Part shown: piece by piece, positions 1 through 6,240 of the stretch | Numbering within the stretch: the first letter of the stretch is position 1 | Layout: each line of letters opens with the position of its first letter | Assembly (NCBI GenBank): GCA_009835515.1 | Contig: VXXH01000556.1 | Location: forward strand, 1 to 9,530 | Direction of reading: 5' to 3' | DNA: 9,530 nucleotides | DNA from: Candidatus Poribacteria bacterium | GTDB taxonomy: Bacteria; Poribacteria; WGA-4E; WGA-3G | Program-made: the position numbers and the translations under genes | Notes under the pieces: model-generated | Told to the model about the DNA's origin: nothing | What the model saw: only the letters and a program-made list of their open reading frames with translations | Database searches by the model: none

Positions 1-236
1 CAGTTGAACCCGCTTGTAGTTCCCCTCCTATTGCCGAGTAAGCAGAAATTGTTTGGTATGTAACAAAAATTGTTGTATTTTAATGTCCCGCAGCAACCAC
101 AGGTTTTGCTTTACAACCAGCGCGTATTCTTTGGCGTTTGTAGGGTGTGTATCTGCCCATTTTTTACGCGATCACGAGGCATTTTCGTGCAATGCCCCGA
201 ACCTTGGTAAATACGGTTTGAAAGTGTACCATAACC
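1..236. other. Intergenic stretch with no supported gene
   Basis: I see no gene here. The only open frame of any length (53-256, plus strand, 67 codons) is Cys/Phe/His-rich, has no Shine-Dalgarno sequence and matches no family I know. A small perfect inverted repeat (GGCATT at 178-183, AATGCC at 191-196, 7-base loop) could form a hairpin, but no T-run follows, so it is not a convincing terminator. No tRNA-like cloverleaf was recognised. Confidence 0.6.
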
Positions 237-265
237 TTGACTTTAGGGTATTTTGAGGGTATAAT
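237..265 (+). promoter_or_regulatory. Sigma70-type promoter reading into the IscB-like element
   Basis: TTGACT (237-242, 5 of 6 matches to the -35 consensus) is followed after exactly 17 bases by TATAAT (260-265, 6 of 6). Transcription would start near 271-273. This is the best promoter match in the window. It sits just outside the left end of the IscB/IsrB-like element, so a transcript would begin with a short flanking stretch and run straight into the structured region before the nuclease gene. That is where an omegaRNA with a 5' guide is expected. It could also feed glnS by read-through, since no promoter is evident directly before glnS. The match is seen in the sequence; its use is inferred. 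Confidence 0.7.
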
Positions 266-279
266 ATATTAATCGGATG

Positions 280-289
280 TTCCAACCCT
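280..289 (+). repeat. Left copy of flanking 10-base direct repeat
   Basis: TTCCAACCCT occurs here and again at 1279-1288, in the same orientation, bracketing the IscB-like element. It lies immediately before the first hairpin of the candidate omegaRNA. It may be part of the element ends, a shared target, or a chance or gene-conversion product. Confidence 0.5.
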
Positions 290-377
290 TATAGACATAC
301 CGCTCTTAAAAGCGGAGGTCTCTGTAACGCGCCCAAAACAGAACATATATGATTGGTACGGTATAAGATGTCAACTA

Positions 378-397
378 CCCAAGTCTGAAGACTTGGG
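378..397. repeat. Left subterminal palindrome of the element
   Basis: CCCAAGTCTGAAGACTTGGG can form an 8-bp stem with a TGAA loop. An identical copy lies at 1258-1277. Paired, near-identical subterminal hairpins are typical of the left and right ends of IS200/IS605-type elements, where TnpA recognises them. This copy lies inside the candidate omegaRNA, so it may also be a scaffold hairpin. Confidence 0.65.
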
Positions 398-555
398 AAA
401 CTTGTGAATATCCGTAGCCACACGGGGACCCACAAGGTAAACGGTTTTCTAGAGTAAAATATCGCGTGTCTCGTGGTGGCACACGCACAGACGGTATGGA
501 TGCTCTCCAAGTCTATACCCGCTCTGATACGTGATCTCGAAGGGGCAACACATAA

Positions 556-566
556 CCCGAAAGGGA
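556..566 (+). promoter_or_regulatory. Shine-Dalgarno sequence of the IscB-like gene, within a GAAA-tetraloop hairpin
   Basis: AAGGGA (561-566) lies 7 bases before the ATG at 574, a good ribosome-binding position that supports this start. Its GGG (563-565) is the 3' arm of a CCC-GAAA-GGG hairpin (556-565). Folding of the RNA would therefore hide part of the ribosome site, which could make translation and omegaRNA folding compete. Confidence 0.5.
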
Positions 567-573
567 ACTTACG

Positions 574-1268
574 ATGCACTTCGTTCCTGTCAAAAGTAAA
601 GATGGCGAAAGACTCATGCCGACAACACCGACGCGGGCAGGCATGATGATCAAATGTGGAGACGCTACACCGTATTGGGATCATGCGGTGTTCTGTATCC
701 GACTTAACAGAGAACCATCGAAACGATTCAAACAAGAGATTGTTGTCGGTGTAGACCCCGGTAGTAAGTCGGTAAACAATGGTTCTATGCTGAAATAGTG
801 AAGCGTTGGAAGTTGTTCACCCTTCAAGGGTGGGAGACGAAAGAGATCCGTGATAGATTGGGACTCAAGAAATCCGCTAAGAAACTTTCAGAAACATTTG
901 AGGCACATTGTGTAGATAGTTGGTGTTTAGCCTATCATACGATTGGCGGTGTTTCTGTCCCTGATAATACAGACTTGATGTGTGTTTCACCGATCCCTAT
1001 TGCCAGACGCGAACTTCACAGGCAGAACCCTGAAAAAGGGGGTAAACGTCCACGTTATGGTGGAACCACTCAGAATGGTTTGGTAAAAAATACGCTCGTC
1101 AAACATATCAAATATGGCTTGACGCGTATCAGTGGTTTTGGCAAACGCGGTATTTCTCTCTACGATTTAAGGGGCACCCGTCTTTGCCAAAACGCTAAAA
1201 CATCTGATTTCAAAGTGCTAAGACGCTTGAACTTTACTTATAGGAGCGGGTTTTCCGCCCAAGTCTGA
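574..1268 (+). pseudogene. IscB/IsrB-family RRXRR protein, internally deleted and frameshifted
   Basis: These are two fragments of one RNA-guided RuvC-family protein of the RRXRR group. Fragment 1 (574-798, 74 aa) has the family N-terminus (LMPTTPTRAG, IKCGDATPYW, RLNREPS) and ends in the RuvC-I motif VGVDPGSK. Fragment 2 is in another frame. It is open from 768, just after an in-frame TAA, and reads VGKQWFYAEI, then QGWETKEIRDRLGLKKS, then the RuvC-III motif HCVDSWCLA, and continues with the basic C-terminus (KGGKRPRYGGTTQ) to the stop at 1268. Members I remember are about 340-350 aa and lack an HNH insert. By that comparison about 110-130 residues are missing between the halves, including the Arg-rich segment and the RuvC-II glutamate region. 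The join is near 766-768. RuvC catalysis should be lost. Fragment 2 has a GTG at 798 overlapping the fragment 1 stop, so coupled production of two peptides cannot be excluded. Confidence 0.85.
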
Positions 1269-1277
1269 AGACTTGGG
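1258..1277. repeat. Right subterminal palindrome of the element
   Basis: This is an exact copy of the 20-base palindrome at 378-397 (8-bp stem, TGAA loop). It lies across the 3' end of the nuclease pseudogene and is directly preceded by a GCGG-GTTTT-CCGC stem-loop (1246-1258). It ends 19 bases before the glnS start codon, so a hairpin here could act as a right-end transposition signal, as partial transcription attenuation, or as structure in the glnS leader. Confidence 0.65.
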
Positions 1278-1278
1278 T

Positions 1279-1288
1279 TTCCAACCCT
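1279..1288 (+). repeat. Right copy of flanking 10-base direct repeat
   Basis: TTCCAACCCT repeats the 10-mer at 280-289 in the same orientation, directly after the right palindrome and 8 bases before the glnS ATG. It helps set the right limit of the element. Confidence 0.5.
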
Positions 1289-1296
1289 AAGATTAG

Positions 1297-3012
1297 ATGA
1301 AGCATTCAGATCCGCATTTAAAAGAAGACAACAACAACACCTCCGACACAAACTTTATCCGTCAAGAGATTGAAAAGGACCTCAAGACAAACAGATATGA
1401 GAGTCGAGTGCATACCCGATTCCCGCCAGAACCGAGTGGCTACCTCCATATCGGGCACGCTAAAGCTATCTGGATTAGTTTCGGGATCGCCGAAGATTAT
1501 GGTGGACTTTACAATCTAAGATTTGACGATAGCAACCCGATTACAGAAGAGAGTGAATACGTAGAAGCGATTAAGCGAGATGTCCATTGGCTTGGATTCG
1601 ATTGGAAAGATCGAGAATATCACGCTTCCGACTATTTTGAGGTGCTTTATGGGTACGCAGTTAAACTTATAGAGAAAGGGAAGGCGTACGTCTGTGATCT
1701 GACACCAGACGAAATGCGCAGTTATCGTGGCACCTTAGTCGCCCCAGGGACAAATAGTCCTTACCGAGATCGGTCGGTTGCGGAAAACTTAGCGTTGTTC
1801 CAAGGAATGCGTAACGGCGACTTCCCAGACGGTTCTCGCACGCTCCGCGCAAAAATTGATATGAACAGCCCGAATCTGAATATGCGGGATCCTGTGATGT
1901 ATCGTATCTTACGCGCAGACCACCATCGCCACGGCGACAAATGGTGTATCTATCCGACTTATGATTTCACACACGGGCAATCTGATTCAATTGAAGGCAT
2001 AACACATTCGTTATGTGATGTTCATTTTGAGGACCACCGTCCGCTCTACGACTGGTTTTTAGAATCGCTGGAAATCTATCAACCCCGCCAGATTGAATTC
2101 GCACGGCTGAATCTTACCTATACTGTTTTGGGCAAACGGAAACTTCGGGTACTGGTACAGGGTGGACACGTCAGCGGTTGGGACGATCCAAGGATGCCGA
2201 CACTCGCGGGGATGCGTCGCCGCGGGTATACACCCGAATCTATCCGAGATTTTTGCAACCGCATCGGTGTTTCAAAGGCTGAGAACCTCATTGAAATGGG
2301 GCAACTTGAGTATTCTATCCGCGATGACCTGAATCGCCGCGCACCACGCGTGATGGCAGTTCTCGATCCGGTTAAGGTGATTATTAACAACTACCCAGAA
2401 GGACAGGTTGAGATGCTTGATGCAGACAATAATCCGGAAGATGAGAACGCAGGGACACGGCAAATCCCGTTTTCGCGGGAAATCTACATTGAACGTGAAG
2501 ATTTTATGGAAGACCCACCCCGAAAATTCTTCAGATTAGCACCCGGACGAGAGGTCCGACTGAAGCACGCCTATTATGTCCACTGCGAACGCGTTGTTAA
2601 AGATGAAAACACCGGTGAAATTGCTGAGATTCACTGCACCTATAATCCAGAAACGCGTGGCGGTTGGTCGGAAGATGGTCGCAGAGTTAGAGGGACATTG
2701 CATTGGGTGTCTGCTGAACACGCTGTTGATGCTGAGGTGCGCCTCTACGATTCGCTTTTTACAGAACGTGAACCGGAAAGTGCTGCAGAAGGAGAAGATT
2801 GGATACAGTTTCTGAATCCGAACTCCTTGGAGATTTTAAACAATTGCAAAGTTGAACCGAGTCTCGCTGACACGCCACCTGAAAGCCGGTATCAATTCCT
2901 TCGGATGGGCTATTTTTGTGTTGATTCGGATACAACACCGGAGAAGTTGGTTTTCAATCGTACAGTACCACTAAGAGATAGTTGGGCAAAAATCCAAAAG
3001 GGGCAGAAATGA
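1297..3012 (+). CDS. glnS: Glutaminyl-tRNA synthetase (GlnRS)
   Basis: This cytoplasmic class I synthetase joins glutamine to tRNA-Gln using ATP. The 571-residue protein aligns along its length with the E. coli enzyme as I remember it (about 554 aa). The N-terminal TNFIRQ and [19 protein letters not shown] carry the HIGH motif (H51-H54), followed by [32 protein letters not shown] and WDDPRMPT. The C-terminal anticodon-binding barrels end in [14 protein letters not shown]. The KMSKS-equivalent loop reads VLGKRK (V277-K282), with Gly279 where MSK/LSK Ser is usual. An in-frame TAG directly precedes the ATG, so the start cannot lie further upstream. No Shine-Dalgarno sequence is visible there, and the transposon remnant ends a few bases away. 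The gene overlaps gltX by 4 bases, so the two are cotranscribed. Confidence 0.97.
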   Translation: MKHSDPHLKEDNNNTSDTNFIRQEIEKDLKTNRYESRVHTRFPPEPSGYLHIGHAKAIWISFGIAEDYGGLYNLRFDDSNPITEESEYVEAIKRDVHWLGFDWKDREYHASDYFEVLYGYAVKLIEKGKAYVCDLTPDEMRSYRGTLVAPGTNSPYRDRSVAENLALFQGMRNGDFPDGSRTLRAKIDMNSPNLNMRDPVMYRILRADHHRHGDKWCIYPTYDFTHGQSDSIEGITHSLCDVHFEDHRPLYDWFLESLEIYQPRQIEFARLNLTYTVLGKRKLRVLVQGGHVSGWDDPRMPTLAGMRRRGYTPESIRDFCNRIGVSKAENLIEMGQLEYSIRDDLNRRAPRVMAVLDPVKVIINNYPEGQVEMLDADNNPEDENAGTRQIPFSREIYIEREDFMEDPPRKFFRLAPGREVRLKHAYYVHCERVVKDENTGEIAEIHCTYNPETRGGWSEDGRRVRGTLHWVSAEHAVDAEVRLYDSLFTEREPESAAEGEDWIQFLNPNSLEILNNCKVEPSLADTPPESRYQFLRMGYFCVDSDTTPEKLVFNRTVPLRDSWAKIQKGQK

Positions 3013-4484
3013 ACGAAACACCAAACACTGCAGCTGCCGTTGTGACAGATACCGTGCGCGTCCGAATGGCACCTTCGCCTACCGGTTTCTTACATATCGG
3101 TGGCGCACGCACGGCTCTGTTCAATTGGCTATTCGCTAAACACCACAACGGCACGTTTATCCTCCGAATCGATGACACAGATACGGCACGTTCCACCGAT
3201 GAATCCATGCACGAGATTTATGAAGCGTTGAAGTGGTTGGACATCAACTGGGACGAGCAATATGTCCAGTCGGAGCGGAGGAATATCTATGACGGGTACG
3301 TTACACAACTGCTTGAAAGCGGCAATGCCTACCACTGCTATTGCACACCTGAAGAACTTGAAGAAATCCGCGCACAGGCGCGTGCCGATAAGCTGACCCG
3401 TTCCTACGATGGAAGGCACCGACACCTGACATCGGAAGACGTAGAACGCTTTGTCGCCGAGGGCAGAAAGCCGGTCGTGCGCATAAAGATGCCAGACACA
3501 CCGATCCTTGTTGAGGACATCGTGCTCGGTTCACGCAGTATCGATCCCGATACCTTAGAGGACGAAGTGATTGTCCGCTCAAACGGGATGCCGAACTACA
3601 ATCTCACCTCAATTATTGACGATGCGGAGATGCAGATAACGCACGTGATTCGAGGGACAGAACATCTCAATAACACGCCAAAACAGATTGCGATCGCAAA
3701 TGCCCTCGGTTTGAAGGTTCCACAGTTTGCGCATATTCCACTGGTGCTGGATAGTAGTGGCAGAAAGATGAGCAAGCGTCATCACGGCGACCTCGTTGCT
3801 GTTAATCGCTACCGTGAGCAGGGATATTTACCTGAAGCGGTGCTGAACTTCGTTGTCCGACTCGGCTGGTCCTATGATGACAAACAAGAGATCTTCTCTG
3901 TAGATGAGCTTATAGAGAAATTTGATCTCACACGGGTCGGCAAAAGCGGTAGCGTTTTCGATATTAAGAAACTTGAATGGCTCAACTCCCATTACATAAA
4001 TCAACTCGATGTTTCGGCACGGACAGACGCAGTGATCCCGTTCTGGCAGGCAGAAGGTTTAATCAATTCGACTGAGGAACGCGACTGGCTGGAAAATATT
4101 GTAGCGGCGGTCGGTGAACGCCTCACAACGTTACAGGATATCATCCCACAGACCCGTTATTTCTTTACCGATGAATTTGAATATGAACCGAAAGCGGTCA
4201 AGAAATGGTGGGGCGGTTCAGAGGAGAAGAGAGAGAAAACTCGTGAGATTCTGACGAATCTCTTACAGATTTTGGAAGAAACACCTTCGTTTGACGTAGA
4301 AACAGTTGAAACGGCAATTTGGAAATACACGGATGAGAACGATATCAAACGCGTCGCAGCAATGCAAGCATTGCGAATCGCACTGACGGGGACATCGTTC
4401 GGACCGAGTCTCTTTGATATTGTTGCACTGCTCGGCAGAGACGAGGTTTTAAAGCGAATCCCAAAGGCAATAGCACATCTATAA
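3009..4484 (+). CDS. gltX: Glutamyl-tRNA synthetase (GluRS)
   Basis: This class I synthetase charges tRNA-Glu in the cytoplasm. I start it at ATG 3009, which overlaps the glnS stop as ATGA and has AGGGG about 6 bases upstream. An upstream in-frame ATG at 2982 lies inside glnS and adds only nine residues. The 491-aa product is close to the usual 460-490. It shows [20 protein letters not shown] (HIGH equivalent H29-G32), LRIDDTD, the central [17 protein letters not shown] and a canonical KMSKS loop, RKMSKR (K253-R257). The helical anticodon-binding domain follows, ending in [18 protein letters not shown] putative zinc site reads C110-x-C112-x24-H137-x-H139. E. coli GluRS has CxC-x24-CxH, so the third ligand is His instead of Cys here. 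Whether it discriminates tRNA-Glu from tRNA-Gln cannot be read directly, but a GlnRS partner makes a discriminating enzyme likely. Confidence 0.97.
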   Translation: MNETPNTAAAVVTDTVRVRMAPSPTGFLHIGGARTALFNWLFAKHHNGTFILRIDDTDTARSTDESMHEIYEALKWLDINWDEQYVQSERRNIYDGYVTQLLESGNAYHCYCTPEELEEIRAQARADKLTRSYDGRHRHLTSEDVERFVAEGRKPVVRIKMPDTPILVEDIVLGSRSIDPDTLEDEVIVRSNGMPNYNLTSIIDDAEMQITHVIRGTEHLNNTPKQIAIANALGLKVPQFAHIPLVLDSSGRKMSKRHHGDLVAVNRYREQGYLPEAVLNFVVRLGWSYDDKQEIFSVDELIEKFDLTRVGKSGSVFDIKKLEWLNSHYINQLDVSARTDAVIPFWQAEGLINSTEERDWLENIVAAVGERLTTLQDIIPQTRYFFTDEFEYEPKAVKKWWGGSEEKREKTREILTNLLQILEETPSFDVETVETAIWKYTDENDIKRVAAMQALRIALTGTSFGPSLFDIVALLGRDEVLKRIPKAIAHL

Positions 4485-4493
4485 AGCACTGCT

Positions 4494-4562
4494 GCTCGTT
4501 GCACTTTCAGTCATCAGTACGAATCAACACCTCTTGAACTGACACCTGAAAGTGAACGTAGC
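4494..4562. repeat. Long imperfect inverted repeat after gltX
   Basis: The two arms pair as GCT-CGTT-(g)-CACTTTCAG-(tca)-TCAGT (4494-4518) against ACTGA-(cac)-CTGAAAGTG-AACG-(t)-AGC (4538-4562), with a 19-base loop. The core CACTTTCAG/CTGAAAGTG is perfect over 9 bp. It starts 10 bases after the gltX stop. No U-tract follows, so it is not a textbook intrinsic terminator. It may stabilise the 3' end of the operon transcript or be a dispersed REP/MITE-like repeat. The next gene begins about 80 bases later. Confidence 0.55.
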
Positions 4563-4630
4563 GAACCCCCTATTGCTGACTGCTATTCTCCACTGCGGCG
4601 TAAGCAACGCTTCATGTTTTTCAAGGCGTT

Positions 4631-4636
4631 AAGGAG
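4631..4636 (+). promoter_or_regulatory. Strong Shine-Dalgarno sequence fixing the aminotransferase start
   Basis: AAGGAG ends 7 bases before the ATG at 4644. The alternative in-frame ATG at 4614 has no such site and would add a ten-residue tail (MFFKALRSTL) not expected for the family. This decides the start at 4644. Confidence 0.8.
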
Positions 4637-4643
4637 CACACTC

Positions 4644-5933
4644 ATGGCAGGGAAACTCGCAATACACGGTGGCAAACGGACGATCCCCGATGGATTGATT
4701 CAACCGTGGCCACAGGTTACAAAATCTGACAGAGACGCGATTGCCGAGGTCATCGCTTCCGAAAGAATTACCGAACAGCAGCGAATCCAATCCGAAGGTC
4801 TTGCGCAGGAATGGGCGGAATACATGGGGGTTCAGTATTGTATTCCTGTCAATAGCGGCACCGCTGCGCTACATCTCTGCGTCGCCGGGGCAGGTATCGA
4901 ACCCGGAGACGAGGTTATCATTCCCGCCTTCACTTTCTGGGCAACTGCGGCAGCAGTGCTCCATCACAACGCTATCCCCGTTTTTGTTGATATTGATCCG
5001 GTGACCTATTGTATTGATCCGAACGAGATTGAAGCAAAGATTACCGAGCGAACACGTGCGATTCTGCCGGTGCATATTCACGGCATGCCTGCCGATATGG
5101 ACCCTATCCTCGCCATTGCCAAGAAACACAACTTAAAAGTCATTGAAGATGTCGCGCAAGCACACGGAGCGCGCTATAAAGGTAAACTTTGTGGTTCATT
5201 TGGCGACGCGGCGGGATACAGCACACAGGCATCAAAAACGCTCAGCAGCGGTTGTCAAGGCGGTCTGTTCACAACAGATGATGAGGAAATTTACAAGCGC
5301 GCGGCGTTGTTGCAGTATTTCGGAGAAATCGTCGTACCGGGCAGAGAACGTGAGGAGCAGGCGTATAACGCGTATGGACTCGGATGGATGTATCGCGGTG
5401 ATATGTTCAGTCAGGCGTTCATTCGGAGTCAGCTGAAACGACTTGATACGAACAACGCACTGCGCATCGAAAATTGCAACTATCTCACGCTGCATCTCAG
5501 TGAACTTGACGGCATCGAAACACCTTTCACACCAGACGGATGTGAACCGGTCTATTACAACTACGTCGTCGGTTTCAATCCAGAAGCCTTGGGGTTAGAC
5601 ATTCCAGCACGCACTTTACGTGAGAAGGTGCAGGAAGCACTCCGCGCTGAAGGTGTCCCAACGGGACAGTGGCAACGGTTACCCGTGCCATCACAAGAAA
5701 TATTTCAAAACCAAGTCGGTTACGGTACCGGCTGCCCGTGGCGATGCAACGGTTCAACAGTTGAATACAAAACTGAGGACTATCCAAAAGCCGTTGAATT
5801 CATTGATTCTCACTGCTACGTCTTTGATATCAATCCGCCGAACGATTTCGAGTTGATGTGGCTGTATGTTGAAGCGTTCCACAAAGTGATGGATCAGTTG
5901 GATGCCGTGCTTGACGCACCAGAGACTACCTAA
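4644..5933 (+). CDS. DegT/DnrJ/EryC1/StrS-family PLP-dependent aminotransferase
   Basis: This is a fold-type I, pyridoxal-phosphate enzyme of the family that aminates keto-sugars, cyclitols or related carbocycles, usually with glutamate or glutamine as amino donor. The 429-aa product fits the family size. Visible landmarks are NSGTAALHL (from N70, cofactor phosphate region), GDEVIIPAFTFWATAAAV, FVDIDPVTYCIDP, ILPVHIHG, VIEDVAQAHGARYKGK with the PLP-pyridine Asp169, and GYSTQASK with the likely Schiff-base Lys198. The usual K-N-L-x-x-G-E-G-G stretch is changed to KTLSSGCQGG: the glutamate is lost and the loop appears one residue longer. The substrate cannot be told. The C-terminal half (CPWRCNGSTVEY, FDINPPNDFELMWLY) is not one I can tie to a named enzyme. 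The gene stands alone between gltX and the downstream cassette, with no sugar-nucleotide genes nearby. Fold and cofactor are confident; the reaction is not. Confidence 0.92.
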   Translation: MAGKLAIHGGKRTIPDGLIQPWPQVTKSDRDAIAEVIASERITEQQRIQSEGLAQEWAEYMGVQYCIPVNSGTAALHLCVAGAGIEPGDEVIIPAFTFWATAAAVLHHNAIPVFVDIDPVTYCIDPNEIEAKITERTRAILPVHIHGMPADMDPILAIAKKHNLKVIEDVAQAHGARYKGKLCGSFGDAAGYSTQASKTLSSGCQGGLFTTDDEEIYKRAALLQYFGEIVVPGREREEQAYNAYGLGWMYRGDMFSQAFIRSQLKRLDTNNALRIENCNYLTLHLSELDGIETPFTPDGCEPVYYNYVVGFNPEALGLDIPARTLREKVQEALRAEGVPTGQWQRLPVPSQEIFQNQVGYGTGCPWRCNGSTVEYKTEDYPKAVEFIDSHCYVFDINPPNDFELMWLYVEAFHKVMDQLDAVLDAPETT

Positions 5934-5935
5934 AT

Positions 5936-5981
5936 TGTATCAATTATCTCTTGAAATCGACAACATTTCATGATACATTTT
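5936..5981 (+). terminator. Weak stem-loop with short T-run after the aminotransferase gene
   Basis: TGTATCA (5936-5942) pairs with TGATACA (5971-5977). Inside it TGAAAT (5952-5957) pairs with ATTTCA (5965-5970). Four T residues follow (5978-5981). The stem is AT-rich and has a 9-base bulge on one side, so it would be a weak terminator. It lies between the aminotransferase stop and the small gene at 6030, and supports treating the downstream cassette as a separate unit. Confidence 0.35.
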
Positions 5982-6029
5982 GAACTGGTGGCTATCTGTA
6001 TACCTACAGAATTAATTACGGAATTTCAG

Positions 6030-6239
6030 ATGAAAGAAGAAGATTTTGAAAATTACACAGATCCCATCCTTGAAGAGTGCTATCGAATAAAAGAGGAACT
6101 TTCTGCTCAATTCAACTCTGTTGAAGAACTCTCGGCGTATATGCGAAAAGTTCAAGAAGAGTGCAGACGGAAAGGCATGAAAGTTGTTTCGTATTACGTG
6201 CCACCCGAGAAGCGCAAGGAAAAAGGAAGAGGAAAATGA
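6030..6239 (+). CDS. Small charged hypothetical protein, first gene of the DUF262 cassette
   Basis: The 69-residue protein is strongly charged and mostly predicted helical (EEDFENYTDPILEECYRIKEEL, then a SVEELSAYMRKVQEECRR helix). It ends in VVSYYVPPEKRKEKGRGK. It has no signal peptide or membrane segment. The layout (Asp-Pro-Ile-x-Glu-Glu near the N-terminus, helical body, basic Pro-rich tail) recalls small cyanobacterial and poribacterial hypotheticals often annotated as possible antitoxin-like proteins. That likeness is from memory and weak. I chose ATG 6030 because the conserved-looking part begins there; an earlier in-frame ATG at 5970 lies within the stem-loop and has no ribosome site. 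No strong Shine-Dalgarno sequence precedes 6030 (only ACGGAA). The stop is 1 base before the DUF262 start, so the two are almost certainly cotranscribed. Function unknown. Confidence 0.7.
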   Translation: MKEEDFENYTDPILEECYRIKEELSAQFNSVEELSAYMRKVQEECRRKGMKVVSYYVPPEKRKEKGRGK

Positions 6240-6240
6240 T

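Larger units (their letters stand above)
272..573 (+). ncRNA. Candidate omegaRNA leader of the IscB/IsrB-like element
   Basis: The roughly 300 bases before the nuclease gene are non-coding and rich in nested inverted repeats. They include CCGC/GCGG at 300-303 and 312-315, the perfect palindrome at 378-397, CTTGTG/CACAAG at 401-406 and 431-436 enclosing CCGT/ACGG at 412-415 and 422-425, GCGTGT/ACACGC at 464-469 and 481-486, GGTAT/ATACC at 493-497 and 515-519, and a CCC-GAAA-GGG tetraloop hairpin at 556-565. IscB and IsrB proteins are known to use a guide-scaffold RNA encoded directly upstream of the gene, with the guide at the 5' end. A promoter at 237-265 would start the transcript near 272, leaving about 15-25 bases of possible guide before the first hairpin. 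The exact ends, and whether the RNA is still made, are unknown. Confidence 0.5.
280..1288 (+). mobile_element. Remnant IS200/IS605-type element carrying a decayed IscB/IsrB-family gene
   Basis: The unit is defined by an RRXRR/RuvC accessory gene remnant (574-1268), a hairpin-rich leader, an identical 20-base palindrome near each end (378-397 and 1258-1277) and the identical 10-mer TTCCAACCCT at its outer edges (280-289 and 1279-1288). IS200/IS605 elements are known to carry subterminal hairpins recognised by the TnpA tyrosine transposase and often carry iscB, isrB or tnpB without tnpA. No TnpA is encoded here, so the copy would depend on a transposase supplied in trans. These elements do not normally duplicate their target, so the flanking 10-mers may be element ends or shared target rather than a true target duplication. 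The boundaries are approximate. Confidence 0.6.

Noticed and set aside
121..170. CGCGTA/TACGCG inverted repeat
   Set aside because: Only six bases per arm with a 38-base loop; chance occurrence is likely.
53..256. 67-codon plus-strand open frame near the left edge
   Set aside because: It has no ribosome site and an odd composition. Its end overlaps the -35 box of the strong promoter.
289..735. 148-codon open frame on the minus strand
   Set aside because: It is antisense to the omegaRNA-like leader and the N-terminal RRXRR fragment, is rich in Arg/Cys/His/Phe and resembles no family. The plus-strand reading has clear family motifs.
818..832. Palindrome CACCCTTCAAGGGTG as a regulatory or element-end hairpin
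   Set aside because: It encodes the conserved TLQGW region of the RuvC protein in the right frame and has no partner copy, so coding constraint explains it.
280..1288. Intact autonomous transposon
   Set aside because: No TnpA (HUH/Y1 transposase) is encoded and the accessory gene is broken, so only a remnant or non-autonomous unit is supported.
2982..3008. Earlier gltX start
   Set aside because: It adds only nine unconserved residues inside glnS. The ATGA overlap with a good Shine-Dalgarno sequence at 3009 fits better.
6184..6240. Longer N-terminus for the DUF262 protein (ATG at 6184)
   Set aside because: It would overlap the small upstream gene by 56 bases, whereas ATG 6241 has GAGG at 8 bases and gives a normal operon junction.
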